Positions 47,435 through 59,880 are shown, counted from the stretch's first letter. The stretch: DNA of 64,000 nucleotides from Botrytis cinerea B05.10 (GCF_000143535.2 NC_037311.1:682001-746000); one strand, 5' to 3'. The notes: generated by a model from the sequence alone, not told the origin. Numbers and translations: made by a program.

Positions 47435-49269
47435 TTATCTGGATAAAGCGATATCATCAATACGTAAAATCATTTTCACCGTCTCAGCCGCCAACTCAAT
47501 AGCGCTGGTGCTGACCAAAAGTGGTTGCAACACATTTTCATCCGCAATGTCAACCTTAACACCTCCACTCTTGATACTGACACCTGCATTTTTCTCTCCA
47601 TTTGCATGTTTGTGGCGCAGTTCGGTGACGACTTTGATGCTGTTGAGACCTGCATTCTCGGCAAGTGTGGTAGGGATGACTTCCATGGCGTCAGCAAATG
47701 CTTTCCAGCAAATAGCTTCGGTACCGGTCAATTCTCGTGCTTGTTGTGCTAATTGCGATGCGATTTCAATTTCTGGAGCTCCTCCTCCGGCAATCAATGC
47801 CTTCTTCTTGACTAAACATCTAACGACGCAAAGAGCATCGTGAAGACTGCGCTCGGCTTCGTCAAGAATGAGGGAGTTGGCGCCACGGCATACGATGGAA
47901 ACGGTCTTGCCCGCACTCTTTGTGCCGGTGATCTTGACAAGTCTGGAACCGGAAGTTTGGGCTTCTTCAACGAGGTCGGCTGAGCCGAGTTTATCTTCGG
48001 TGAAAGAGTCAATGTCGGCGATAGGTTTGCAGCCGGTGGATTTGCAGATGAATTCTACTTCATCACGCTCGATGTCTTTGATACAGAGGATGTTGAGTTT
48101 GGCGAGGAAGTGGAGGGAGAGTTCATTAACAGCATCACGGAGGATAGACTTTTGGATCTAGAGGACGTTGTTAGCACTCCCATGCTAAATAGAGTGTACA
48201 AAAAGACATGTCTGGAAAGAACTATAACGTAACATACCAATAAGACGTTGCACTTCGCCTTCTTGATCTTTTTAACTAAATTCAACAAATATGTTCGCTC
48301 TTCTTTCAAAATCTTATCCATTTGTCGGTAGTCGTTGACAACGATTTGGTTTTCCATCTGAAATACGTTAGCAGTATTCTATCGATAGTTTTCCCAACAA
48401 GACTTACATCAGGCTTTGGAGGACTGAGTTGAAATTGAATAAGTCCAATCTTTGCCTTCTCCATTCTAATAGGTCCACCTCCGTTCTTTAAAACACCCTG
48501 AGTCAAAACAACACCCTCAACCATCTCACTGTCTTCGATGGTACCTCCCGACTTTTTAACTATTCTGATGTTCTTCAAGTCCACGTTCTCCGCAGTCTTG
48601 ATATCGATTGTCTTTGTAACGGCATTTACTGCCATAGGGCCGAGAAGATTTGAATATTGTGAAACGATTTTGGATGAAAGAGATGTGTTGGCGGCTTGTA
48701 AAAGAGTTGCGGTGTCGCTGAGAGCAACTGGGACCGACATATCGTGGAGAATTTGAACTGAAGCTGCAGCAGCTCTCTGGAATGATTCGGCGATAACTGA
48801 AGGATGGATTCCCTTTCCTAGTAATTTATCTGCAGCACCCAACAGACTTCCACAGATAACCACAACTGAAGTAGTTCCGTCTCCAGCCTCTACATCTTGT
48901 GCTGCTGAAAGGTCGACCAACATCTTCGCAGAAGGATGCATAACTGCCATACTCTTCATCATGGTGCTTCCATCGTTTGTAATAAGTGTTCCTCCTTTGC
49001 CGTCTTGAATCATCTTGTCCATTCCCCTGGGACCGAGAGAGGTTCTGCAAGCATCTGCGACAGCTGTATTTTGTCAGCTTTACTTCCGCATGATTTTTCT
49101 TTTCCAAACACACCTCTGGCAGCCAAAATGTTGGCATTTCGAACAGCCATAGGCTTTTCCTTGTCCTATAGACCACATTAGCTATATTGAACAACCCCTC
49201 TAAGCTTCTTAAATGTCCCACCTTGAAGGCATTGTTGGTAGAATTTCCTGCTGATTGTGTAAGAGCCAT
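47435..49269 (-). CDS. CCT4: TCP-1/CCT chaperonin subunit delta
   Basis: Delta subunit of the cytosolic TRiC/CCT ring that folds actin and tubulin. Exons 49269-49222, 49165-49114, 49063-48408, 48357-48238 and 48157-47435 give 532 residues. Group II chaperonin signatures are [29 protein letters not shown] (ATPase loop with the catalytic Asp), [17 protein letters not shown], the apical-domain block [15 protein letters not shown], and the equatorial return [12 protein letters not shown] and [20 protein letters not shown]. The delta identity rests on the sequence from [10 protein letters not shown] to IDDIALSR, which resembles yeast Cct4 and human CCT4. It is head-to-head with RPT1. Confidence 0.95.
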
Positions 49270-49660
49270 CTTGAAGTATCTGATATTGGCTATAGGAAAT
49301 CTGGAACGTTTAATCTCAGAATATGTTAAGAAGTGACGTCGTCGCGTTTCTACTCCTACTGCGCGTCTGTCTTGAGATTTCGAATTTTGAAAAATCGGCT
49401 AACCTTATCTTGGACTAGCTTATCAAGCAACGCCGACGTACCTTTGGATACCTAAGAGCTATGGGAGGATTATCAACACAACAAACTAAACTTCTCACAA
49501 TCACATTTTCTCCACCACATTGAAAGGAATTTGGGTTAGGATATTACCCTTGGATTTTTAATCTCTACGCAAAGGACCATTTCTGCGAAGCTTCACTCAT
49601 TGCGTCTTCAGCTAAAACGCAACCTTACAACATCGTACCTTTCGTCACTCAGCTCTCATC
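49270..49660. promoter_or_regulatory. Shared divergent promoter of CCT4 and RPT1
   Basis: 391 bp separate the two start codons. Palindromic-looking TGACGTC (49335 region) is a bZIP-type core. Both leaders must fall inside this spacer, so the core promoters are close or overlapping. Confidence 0.55.
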
Positions 49661-51239
49661 ATGGTTCGTATTTCATTGCCTGGCATTTACATGTTAGACT
49701 AACAATCTCGAAGGTCAGCGCAAAGGGGCAAAATTGGGAGAACTACAAGAAGGCATGTATTATTCCCCATGCTACTAGGACTCCTTCTGACAAATTCACA
49801 GGACTTCGCCGACGACGAGGTTGAAGAGAAGAAGATCACACCTTTATCAGATGAGTAAGGCTATCCAGGTCATCGCACTATCGCATTTTCCCAGTATTTA
49901 ACGAATCGTAGAGATATTCAAGTCCTAAAGACTTATGGCGCAGCTCCATATGGTGCCGCGCTAAAGAAACTCGAACAACAGATCAAAGAAAAGCAAACAA
50001 GTGTGAATGAGAAGATTGGCGTAAAGGTAGGAGTGTAGGATTTATAGCATATAAAACAGGGCCTAAATATTCAACAGGAATCAGATACCGGATTGGCGCC
50101 ACCTCATTTGTGGGATGTAGCAGCAGATAGACAACGAATGTCAGAAGAGCAACCTTTACAAGTTGCAAGATGTACGAAGATTATTCAAGACGAGAAGGAT
50201 ACGGAAAAGAGCAAATATGTCATCAACGTTAAGCAGATTGCGAAATTTGTAGTAAACCTTGGCGACCGTGTCAGTCCTACGGATATTGAGGAAGGAATGA
50301 GAGTTGGGTATGCTGGATGCGATCACAATTGTTTACAAAGCTAACCTTATCTCGAATAGTGTCGACCGCAACAAGTACCAAATCTTATTACCTTTACCTC
50401 CGAAGATCGATGCTAGCGTTACGATGATGACTGTTGAGGAGAAGCCTGATGTTACATATGGTGACGTTGGAGGATGCAAGGAACAGGTCGAAAAGCTACG
50501 AGAAGTCGTCGAAATGCCACTGTTATCACCAGAACGATTCGTCAACCTTGGTATCGATCCACCCAAAGGTGCTTTGCTCTATGGTCCCCCAGGAACTGGA
50601 AAAACACTTTGCGCTAGAGCTGTCGCCAACAGAACTGATGCTACATTTATTCGAGTTATCGGTAGTGAATTGGTGCAGAAATATGTCGGAGAGGGTGCTA
50701 GAATGGTTCGTGAACTGTTCGAGATGGCGAGGACGAAGAAAGCTTGTATCATTTTCTTCGATGAAATTGATGCGGTCGGAGGAGCTCGTTTCGATGATGG
50801 TGCAGGAGGAGACAACGAAGTACAAAGAACCATGTTGGAATTGATTACTCAACTTGATGGATTCGACGCAAGAGGAAATATCAAGGTCATGTTCGCTACA
50901 AACAGACCTTCTACCCTGGATCCCGCGTTGATGAGACCTGGACGTATCGATAGAAAGATCGAATTCTCGCTACCAGATCTTGAGGGACGAGCAAACATTC
51001 TTAGAATCCACGCCAAGAGTATGTCTGTCGAGAGAGACATTAGATGGGAATTGATTTCACGTCTTTGCCCTAACTCTACCGGTGCTGAACTTCGAAGTGT
51101 TTGCACAGAAGCAGGAATGTTCGCCATTCGTGCTAGAAGAAAGGTCGCGACAGAAAAGGATTTCCTGAGCGCAGTTGACAAGGTCATCAAGGGCAACTTG
51201 AAGTTCAACTCCACTGCCACTTATATGCAATACAACTAG
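49661..51239 (+). CDS. RPT1: 26S proteasome regulatory ATPase subunit Rpt1
   Basis: One of the six AAA ATPases of the 19S base, which unfolds ubiquitinated substrates. Exons 49661-49663 (ATG only), 49714-49752, 49802-49854, 49912-50026, 50078-50307 and 50360-51239 give 439 residues. Seen are the N-terminal coiled coil ([18 protein letters not shown]), the OB region [39 protein letters not shown], Walker A GPPGTGKT, Walker [12 protein letters not shown], the sensor [20 protein letters not shown] with Arg fingers, and the C-terminus ATYMQYN. Intron 2 begins with GCATGT, a GC-AG intron; all other introns are GT-AG. The three-base first exon rests on frame and on the family's short N-terminus. 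Confidence 0.95.
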
Positions 51240-52035
51240 AAGTCTTTTACAGACTAGAGGGGTGTATATTAGCTGGCGTTGGTGTATAAGATAGCATTAA
51301 TGAATCAAATATTCATGACCACTCTGTTTAAAGCAATTATCCACTTCGCATTAGTTGAGCAACAAGCCATGAGATTTTTCAGCTCGTCACATTTGCAGAG
51401 ATTCGGGAATACCCTGGTGATTTTAGTTGACACCGGTTCGTTTTATATTACTGTTTGATTTAATAAAAAGTCGTTTGAAAAACGTCAAATTTTGCCACAC
51501 GTCTATGTACACGCAGGACGTGCAAATAAAGATCGAAGAGCCACACACTTTGCACCCTCGTTTCCCCGTCTGCCTCATACTAACAACATTGTATCCTCAA
51601 TTTTGCCCTCCAAAAACCTTTCCTTCAATGAATGAAAACTGGCTTAAAATGATTATAATCAAAGCTAGCACAGCTAATTGGTGCAGGAGAAATGGGGGTG
51701 AGAAATTGGCTAAAGCCCGACTTTTGGGCTGAGAAGTGTATGAGTTTATACTGGAGAAGGAAATTGTGGGATTAATGACGAGATAGAAACACTGTACAAA
51801 TCTTGGGATGTCATGAACTAATTGTAAAAAAAAACCCCTAATCTCGAGATTCGACGTTTGCACCAACATTCCGCCTCTTAAGACAATGAATGGTTCACTT
51901 CGGCCCCAAAATGACTCCCTCGACATAGTTGAGATAATGTTTCGAAAAGATCAACGCCAGATAGCTTTGGTCAAGATAAAAATCTACAAAGCTTCAACCA
52001 AAGATAACTTAACTATGGAGAAAAGGCACTCAAAT
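51240..52035. other. Intergenic
   Basis: 3' flank of RPT1. No supported gene; the frame at 51597-51926 has no domain. Confidence 0.5.
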
Positions 52036-52300
52036 TCAAAAAGCTCCCATCGCAGATATATGTTCTAAAAACGTCTCATGCACTTCAGCTCTTGGAGTCA
52101 GAAACGACTCGATCCATCTCCTCCAGTCCTCTTCATACGAACATGTATAATTTGTCTTGCAGTATTCCCAATAATCAAGATACCATCCAAAGTGAGCCCA
52201 GTCGACGATTGCAAGCACACGAGGCGGCGTGGTGGGATAAACGATGATATTACCCCCATGTAGGTCCCCAAGCGTTAATTTAATGCATCCGTCAACACTT
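52036..52300 (-). pseudogene. Aminoglycoside-phosphotransferase (APH) family fragment
   Basis: The minus strand reads CIKLTLGDLHGGNIIVYP then LAIVDWAHFGWYLDYWEYCK and a short C-terminal tail to a stop at 52036. LGDLHGGN matches the catalytic HGDLxxxN loop (here without the first His) and IVDW the metal-binding IDW loop of fungal APH-fold kinases. The ATP-binding N-lobe is absent: a stop lies just upstream in this frame and the next 250 bases match nothing. It is read as the eroded end of a kinase-like gene. Confidence 0.6.
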
Positions 52301-52840
52301 TATATTCTCAATCCGCATATTGGATCTACAATATGCATTTTCTATCTCCTCCACCAATATCAGCTATTCACAGTCCAATTTACAGAAAGGCAGCCTGTGG
52401 TTGCTTTCTTCAAATGTTTTGGACGATTATTTAAGTATGAAAATATTTTCATTCTCTTCCTTTTGTGACTATGGTTATGTATAATTTATATATTCGTTCT
52501 TCTTTTTGGGTTGCGGACTTGCTCATAGTAAGTGGAACAATGTTACCAGATTAAAATCTGCTGATTTTGGAGAGGTTGCAGTGAAATGATGGCAAATGAT
52601 GGGATTGGATGTTCTTTGCCGATCATATATGTCAAATCTTACATGTCTTGACATGTGAAGGGCTTGACGAGTAAAGGGCGTATTGACAAGGTCACTAGCT
52701 TTAACGCATTGCAATGAGACAATGTTCCTAACTCTTATATCTGATGATGTCTTCAAGAGGAGCAATCATCAATTTTCTGTCTCATTTTATACCTCATCAA
52801 GACTTTCATCAGATTTGCAAGCTAATATTGATCCATCCTC
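52301..52840. other. Intergenic
   Basis: Between the APH fragment and the sugar transporter. Nothing recognised. Confidence 0.5.
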
Positions 52841-54584
52841 ATGTTCTCACTCAAGCCCCTCACTCTATCAAAACCCAAAGGCTACACTATCTTTGCTTCT
52901 CTTATCTCCTTGGGCGGTTTCCTCAATGGCTATGATACGGGATCCATTGGTGCAATCACCAGTATGCCATCTTTTACCTCGAAAATCGGAGATCTGTCGC
53001 CCCTACTCCGTGGCTTCACAGTTTCATTAATCATGATGACTGGTGCTATGCCTTCTGTTTTCGGAGGGAAAATGGCGGAGAAAATCGGTCATCTTTATGT
53101 GATTATGGCTGGATCGCTTCTCTTTGCATTAGGAACGGGGATGGAAGCTGGTGCAGGAGGATTAGGCGTTCTATTAGCGGGAAGGGCGCTCGCTGGGTTA
53201 GGCGAGGGTTTGTGGTTAGGGTGTGTTAGTGTGTGAGTTTGATTGAGCGAATGGGATTGGACTGGATGATATGAGGTATTTCTAACATCAAGCTAGATAC
53301 ATCACAGAGACAGCACCATGTGCATCACGAGGAATGCTCGTTTCGCTACCACAATTCATGTGCACAGCCGGTGTATGCGCGGGATATTTTACTTGTTTTG
53401 GCTCTGTGCGTTTGGAGTCTTCGATGTCGTGGCGAGCGCCGTTTATTATCCAATCGTTACTTGCTGTTGTGCTCGCGGCCTTCTGTGCTTACTTGCCGGA
53501 CTCACCGAGATGGCTACTTCATAAAGGGAGAAGAGAAGAAGCTTTGCAGGCACTGGAAAGATTGGGGATCGAGAAGGAAGAAGCGGAGAAAGATATCTTG
53601 GTTCCAGTTCCAGTTGCTGTGGATGTAAAGAAGGGAATCAGGGGTTTCTTGAGAATTTTCGAGAGAGAGTATAGGAGCAGGACTTTCTTGGCAGTTTTTC
53701 TGTTGGGGGCGTTACAGTTAAGTGGGATTGATGGGGTTTTATATGTGTGGAATCACTTTCACCGATTTTTAGATTGCAGGTTACTGACATGAAATAGTAC
53801 GCGCCAACTCTCTTTGAAACTGCAGGTCTACCCGGAAAAACGTCCACATTTCTGGCTTCAGGTGTGAGTGCCATACTTATGGTCGCCATCACCATCCCAG
53901 CTACCCTTTACGTTGATCGATGGGGGCGTCGTACATCCGCTATTTTTGGAGGTATCATACTGTCTTCGTCGATGTTTATCATCGGTGCATTATATCTTTC
54001 GGACTCTGTCCATTCCTATGGGATTGGACGCTGGGTTGTCGTGGGTTTAATCTTTATATTTGCGCTAACGTATTGTGCGACATGGGCGGTTATGGGAAAG
54101 ATTTATGCTAGTGAGATTCAACCTATGAAGACTAGAAATGAGGCGAATAGTCTGGCTCAGGGGGTGAGCTTTGTAAGTCTTGAACATATTAGGGCATGAA
54201 GATGATTGACTAATGGCTGCATAGTTCGCAAATTGGTTGGTAGCGTTTTTGACACCGATTTTTCTGGCTCATTCTAGTTACGGTGCTTATTTCTTGTTCG
54301 GGGGCTTCTCATTGCTGGCTGTTTTTGTCATGGCTATCTGGATGCCAGAGACGCGATTGAGGTCTCTAGAGGATATCCAAGCTGGGTTTCAAAGACTGAC
54401 GGCGAAGAGTGGTAATGATGATGAGAATGCTGGTGGAAAATTGAATGGTGGAATGAGGTTGAGAAGACTATTGAAGGGACCGGTTTTGGTTGGACTGGAG
54501 AGACATACGGAAGGCGTGGTATTAGGAAGCGGAAGTGATGCTAGTGGTCTAGGGCCGATGAGGATTGAGTTGAGTAGTGTTTAG
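52841..54584 (+). CDS. MFS sugar transporter
   Basis: A plasma-membrane proton-linked sugar porter of the major facilitator superfamily. Exons 52841-53232, 53297-53744, 53798-54172 and 54225-54584 give 524 residues. Motifs include the TM1 GYDTGSIGAITSM, the TM4 GRALAGLGEGLWLGCVSVYI junction, ETAPCASRG (family ExAPxxxRG), PDSPRWLLHKGRREEA (PESPRWL motif), YVDRWGRRTSAI (DRxGRR), YASEIQPMKTRNEANSLAQG and PETRLRSLEDIQAGF (PETxGxxLEE). Twelve hydrophobic helices fit. The cytosolic tail is long and Gly-rich. The substrate cannot be fixed; the PETRLR form deviates from the PETKG of hexose carriers. Confidence 0.93.
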
Positions 54585-55391
54585 GGGAAGGTTATGATGG
54601 TACCGGTACTAAAGTTGCTGTGATGTTGGTTCGGATTCAAGGAGATTTCGAATGTCTCACAATGACATAATGAAGGATTTGACATTTGAGCCTAGTATAA
54701 AGCACAGTATTTTATCAATTTGTCCGAATTCGGACTAGCCATGCCAAAGAGATAACAAGGACATCAAATCTGATGGACTGGAACTATAGTACTATATATA
54801 TACATCAAATCTAGATCTTTACCATAACCATAGTAATCACAAATTCAACTCTCTAAGGTAAACCACAGGTAGACAAATGAACGACAGGGGCCTGTCTATC
54901 TATTTCGAAGATCTTTGTACCCACAAAATTGACCCCTCCTATCCCCCTCATGAATGAACGAGACGCGAGGTCGATCAATATAAATGGATATTCGACTTGA
55001 ATTTTAATATATTTATACAAATTTTTGATAAACATATGTATAACTTATATAATTAGTCAATTAACTAAAACATGGAATATAAACTAAATTATTGAATGCG
55101 GGGCAAAGCCTCCGGAACGAACCTAAAAACTTAGTTAGATCGTTGACATCATCACTTTGCGGCGGATTATCCGGATGGATTGAGCTATTAGTTCGATATC
55201 ATCATCATCATTATCAACAAGACAAAATACGATAGAACACCACCGTTTATATATTACCTTCCCATCTCCTTTGTGCCTCTTCACAACTTTCCTATACCTA
55301 TCAACTTATTCCCAGCAAATCAAATTCCCATTCCCATTGCCCAACCCCAATCTCACCACACCACCAAAAAATCTCCAATCCCCAACTCAAA
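54585..55391. other. Intergenic, AT-rich
   Basis: Between the transporter and the membrane protein gene. No gene seen. Confidence 0.5.
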
Positions 55392-56364
55392 ATGGGCATC
55401 TCCCACAGCACCGCGCGATACGTCGCCCCCCTCTCCTTCCTCATCGATTTCGCAGCTCAACAATATGGCATGCTATCCTCCCCAAACATGAAAGATATCC
55501 ACGACGCGCATCTTTCATTCTGGTCTCCACAACCATACGCCATTGCACTGTTCTTTTTCCCGCAACAGATCTTCCAATTGGTGTGGTTGTATCGACTGTG
55601 GAAATTGGATCCGAAGAAAAGTATCAAGGAGAAGGAGGAGGTGGAGAAGATGGTGGATTTCGTACCGTTTTATTGTGTGGGGAATTTGTGCATTGCTTGT
55701 GAGTATTTATTTTTATTTTTACAAAAGACAAAGGGGAACTGGGAGGGGATGAATATCCGAGTAGACGAATTGATATAATTATATATTAATGCTGACCCAA
55801 ATAGCCTGGATGGTATTCTGGAACTCCGCATCCCTTAAAACCGCAAATGTATTCGTCCTTATCAATTCGCTCACACAGCTCTACTACATATTTGCCCGTC
55901 AGCCAGCCATGAACACACAGTCTACCTCTTCGATTCTCACTCATGTAGTTTCGAAAACCTTCGCCGGAATCGGTGTTCTGGATCTTCTCCACAATGGATC
56001 TGTAGCCTATTTTGACCATGAGGGTCCCTCAACCGCTGTCAAAATAGTTACAGGATTGGGATTTGGCATGTTGGCTAGCAATAGCGATTGGATTTTCGGA
56101 GGGTGTTTAGTGTATGATTTGGTAGCGTTGGCGGTAGGTCAGAGACAGATTGGAGAGACGGGATGGAGTAATTTATTGGGGGTTTATGCGGTGGGTACGG
56201 CGGGCTTGGTGGGTTTGAGAAATTGGGCTAGGTGAGTGCTTATTTTGTGGGTGGAAGAGGGGTGAGGAGCCTGCTGATGGATTTCATGTAGACCTCCTTA
56301 TGTTTCGAAGATTGATGGTTATGAGCCTACTCCGTCTGATGATGAGGATAATATTATTGTTTAG
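55392..56364 (+). CDS. Multi-pass membrane protein, unknown function
   Basis: Exons 55392-55698, 55805-56231 and 56292-56364 give 268 residues. Hydrophobic segments are spaced as about six helices: ALFFFPQQIFQLVWLYRLW, FYCVGNLCIASWMVFWNSAS, VFVLINSLTQLYYIF, HVVSKTFAGIGVLDLL, VKIVTGLGFGMLASNSDWIF and LLGVYAVGTAGLVGLRNW. The C-terminus is acidic (PTPSDDEDNIIV). It resembles conserved fungal membrane proteins without assigned function; I cannot name a family. Splice junctions are all GT-AG and in frame. Confidence 0.8.
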
Positions 56365-56881
56365 GCAATGGATTAATAGGATTGATCGGTTGTGGGAGGA
56401 TCAAGTATATGTATAATATTACTGTATAATCTAGATTCACATAAGAAAGGAAATTTCGTGGACTTAAGTCCTGAACCAATTCTTTGATGGCGTTGAAGAC
56501 AATCTGATCTGCGCTGGCAAGTAGAAGTACTATAATGGATCATTATTGACATTGAAATCGTTGGAAACTAATACATCGATCCCGTTGATGAGCATGGGCT
56601 AGACTCCAATTTCGAGATCACATGAGCTTGAACACAAAGTTTCCCATCCCAATGAATTAAAGCACTAGTTCATACCTACTGAGGTCAACATCCAATTGCA
56701 CATCCCAGAAGTTACAGTATCGAAACAATGTAATAGTATTGAAAACCCTCCTCCATATGTGCAGAGAACCATCGCAATATATACAATTCTGATATGCTTC
56801 CCAGCCAGCCAGCCAACCACCCATCCATTCACATGCCTAATAACTATTTATCTTTCCATTTCCTTCCATCCCAGCAAATCC
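56365..56881. other. Intergenic
   Basis: 3' flank shared by the convergent membrane-protein and GH45 genes. Nothing recognised. Confidence 0.5.
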
Positions 56882-58053
56882 TCACACACATTGCGAGTAA
56901 TATGCGTTCAAAACCGAGCATGTGTAAGGGGACGCACACTATTTTCAAACAATTAGCTATGCCCATAAAATGCGCAGCAACAATACAAGACAACATAACA
57001 TGTAACAAATAACAAATATAAGACGCAGAAAAAGAATTCTTCAACTCACTGTTGTGGAACCCGAATATCCAATACCACCACACTGTGCATAGCGCGCGAT
57101 TGGTGTGCCCGTTCCGCCACTGGCAGCACTGGTAGTCGTCGAACTGGTGCTTATGGTTGCACCTACACTTGTGCTCTTACTCGTACTAACAGCTGCTGAA
57201 GAAGTAGATCCAGAACCGCCCGAGCCACTCGTCCAAGTAGGTACTGCGCTTGGGCCTGTGGGGGTCTCATCGATAGCATCGTTAGCACGAACGCAACCAC
57301 TTTTGGCGGTGAGCGCAGCGGGGCATGCGACTTGTTTGAAGGTGACGCCGGGGTTGTCGGCGTTGAGGAACCAGTCGAAGCGCCAGTAACAGCCTGGTTG
57401 GAGGGCGGCGGGGAGCGAGGCACATTGCGTGCGGTCGGAGAGACCGCCGTATCGGGCGCCCCAGGCGGATGCGGGGGTTGATGGATATTGATGCGTGCAG
57501 GCATCGAAAATACCGAAACCGCCTCCGGGAATCTAGGAGGGAAATTTTAGTTAGATGTTCACGTGTTTCGGTGATGGTATGGGGGAAAATGTAGACATAC
57601 AGCAAGATCGAATTGATTGCTTCCCAAGTCTCCACCTGTGTTAGTAGCCTGAACAATCATCTGTTTACCAGCCACTGGTCCGCTCGTAAATGTCAATTGA
57701 TAACATGCACAACACCAACTAGCTTCCGTTCCACCCGAGATCGTCGTAGCTGCAAAGCCATAACTCAGTGTATCTGAGACTGCCCAAGGTGTTTGTGCGC
57801 CACACATAAATGCAGTACCAGAGGAAGAAGCACAGTAAGAGACAGCATTGTAGTCGGTGAGTGGGTTGTTTGAGATATCACAGGAACCGACGGGGTTGGA
57901 ACCAGTGGCTAGAGTAGCTTTTTTGGACCAACCGCAGGATGCTTTACAGCAATCCCAGTATCGGGTTGTTGTACCAGTTCCGGACGATTGAGCGTGAATG
58001 ATTGTGGGAAGAAGAGAGGAAAAGAGAGCAGAGATAACTAGATTGGCCTTCAT
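56882..58053 (-). CDS. Secreted GH45 endo-beta-1,4-glucanase with C-terminal CBM1
   Basis: An extracellular cellulase that cuts internal beta-1,4 bonds of cellulose by inversion. Exons 58053-57601, 57532-57050 and 56938-56882 give 330 residues. A signal peptide ([21 protein letters not shown]) is followed by [14 protein letters not shown], the GH45 signature, with the catalytic Asp at residue 34. The second catalytic Asp is in [19 protein letters not shown] (residue 149), right at intron 1. Cysteines characteristic of the double-psi barrel are present. A Ser/Thr/Gly linker leads to a CBM1 cellulose-binding module, [14 protein letters not shown] and then [16 protein letters not shown], split by intron 2. 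Intact and complete. Confidence 0.95.
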
Positions 58054-59172
58054 TGTTGATATACTTGACGTGAACTCGGTGCGGTATTCTTATTACAACA
58101 CAATCTGGAAAGCTCTGCACCCTTTAAAAGTCGGACTGCAATGTACTTGAGCAATAGAAAGAACACACACTGATTTCAAAGGCAATACAAGAATCTCGGG
58201 GGAACTTATTTATACGAAAATTGGTGAATACAAAACATCAAACCACCCCAGCAACATACCCTGCAAAACTCCAAATATGCGCAGACGTTTCCGGAAATCG
58301 ACGCCACCTAACCTGAATGGTTACATATTCCCCAGATTATTCTTTAACTATCTGGGGTGCATATGTCAGATTTGTTATTAATACTAGGAAATGACGGGCC
58401 GTGAAATAATGAAGTTGATGAACTCGTGATTTTGCCTCAATTTACCCGGTTCGCTTGAACGGGAGTTGAGAGGCTAGTGGATTTTACGCGGATGCCACGT
58501 ATTGACTAGTGAGAAAATGGTGTCGCTTGAAGGGTTATATACTTTATATGCTCAAGGTAATATGGAGACTTCTAATACCCATTTTAATCTATCATCACAT
58601 GGCCGCCATCATATATAGTTTAGTTCGAAGGCTAACGGAACTACCGGGTGAATATGTAAGGCCGTCAGTTCTTGAAGTCCCGAAGTAGAAATGAAGCCAG
58701 TCCCAAGCTATTATTCGGGATTTTATGGATACACCAGCAGTGTATCAAAAGAGCAGTCTACAGGGTATACATAGATAATTCGTCTTATCTATACTCCACT
58801 CACCGGATTTATAACCTCAACCGTGTAACAGCCAACCACAATACCAAATTTCCTACTGAATCTCGTCGGAACGTTGACACCGGGCTATTTTAACGGCAAC
58901 TCTGAATCTCGAAGTCGTAAAAAACTTATGCCAATGCCACTTATCCAACTAGATAAGCAGAAAGTAATACTATCGTTTGAATGTCTTAAATGTCTGTCTT
59001 TACTCTAGCTCGCATCTTATTTTCATACAGCCCAGAACCTGGTCACCAACCTAGAAATAACACAAGGTGGGATAAAAATCTGTGTATTTGCACTGTACCT
59101 TGATGGGTATCATATGAGAGTAACACAATCCCGCCGCACAATCAGTAAGTCTTATTCCCTAGGTCCAATAGT
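58054..59172. other. Intergenic
   Basis: GH45 upstream region and the 3' flank of the RidA gene. No gene supported. Confidence 0.5.
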
Positions 59173-59880
59173 TCAGGGCAAGGCGATGCATTCAATCTCG
59201 ATATTGACACCCTTTGGTAACTCCTTAACGGCTACACAACTTCTCGCTGGTTTGTGAGTGATCCACTTTTCGTACTCTTCGTTCATTTCGGCAAAATCGT
59301 TCATGTCTGTCAAGAAAACTTGGACCTTAACAATCTTCTCGAGAGAGGACTTGGCAGTGACAAGAACTTCCTGGAGGTTTCTGAGAACTGCTTCCGTCTT
59401 TTCACGCATTGTCCCTTCTACAAGATTTCCGTTGAAATCTGCAGGGAGTTGACCGGAAACAAAGATACCGAAAGGCGTCTGGACAGCATGGGACTAATGT
59501 TCCGAGAAATTGATCAATACGGATGAATATTGAAATATTGTTTAAACAATGCTGACTTACGTATGGGCCAATTGCTGCGGCAGGCTTTAGTATTCGATGT
59601 TGGGAAGTCAATCTAAACACTTACGAGCTGGAAGATTTGGGCTATTGATCGTTGCAATAAACCTCTTAGACCGACCACATAGACTTGTTTCTTTCTTCGC
59701 ATAGTTATGTCTGCCATATCTCAGACATGACATATCTCTACTTGAGATTGTGTTGTAAGGGCTCAAAGTGTGTGTCGTCAAAATCGTCCTTCGCTGAGGT
59801 ATGGTCGTAAGAGTTGTGGTCAACGAGGGACGACTGGTTGGCCGGATAGCACCGTATCTGAGCACAATTCTTGAAGCCAT
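59173..59880 (-). CDS. MMF1: RidA/YjgF family protein, mitochondrial (Mmf1-like)
   Basis: Deaminase of reactive enamine/imine intermediates (such as 2-aminoacrylate) from amino-acid breakdown. Exons 59880-59625, 59574-59561 and 59493-59173 give 196 residues. The first approximately 70 residues are Arg/Ser/Thr-rich, like a mitochondrial presequence. The core reads INSPNLPAPIGPYSHAVQTP, FGIFVSGQLPADFNGNLVEG, EAVLRNLQEVLVTAKSSLEK, VQVFLTDMNDFAEMNEEYEK and PARSCVAVKELPKGVNIEIE, with the family's active-site Arg in ARSC. The middle exon is only 14 bases; it is placed there because only the GCAG acceptor keeps frame, the AAAG acceptor 10 bases upstream would not. Confidence 0.88.
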
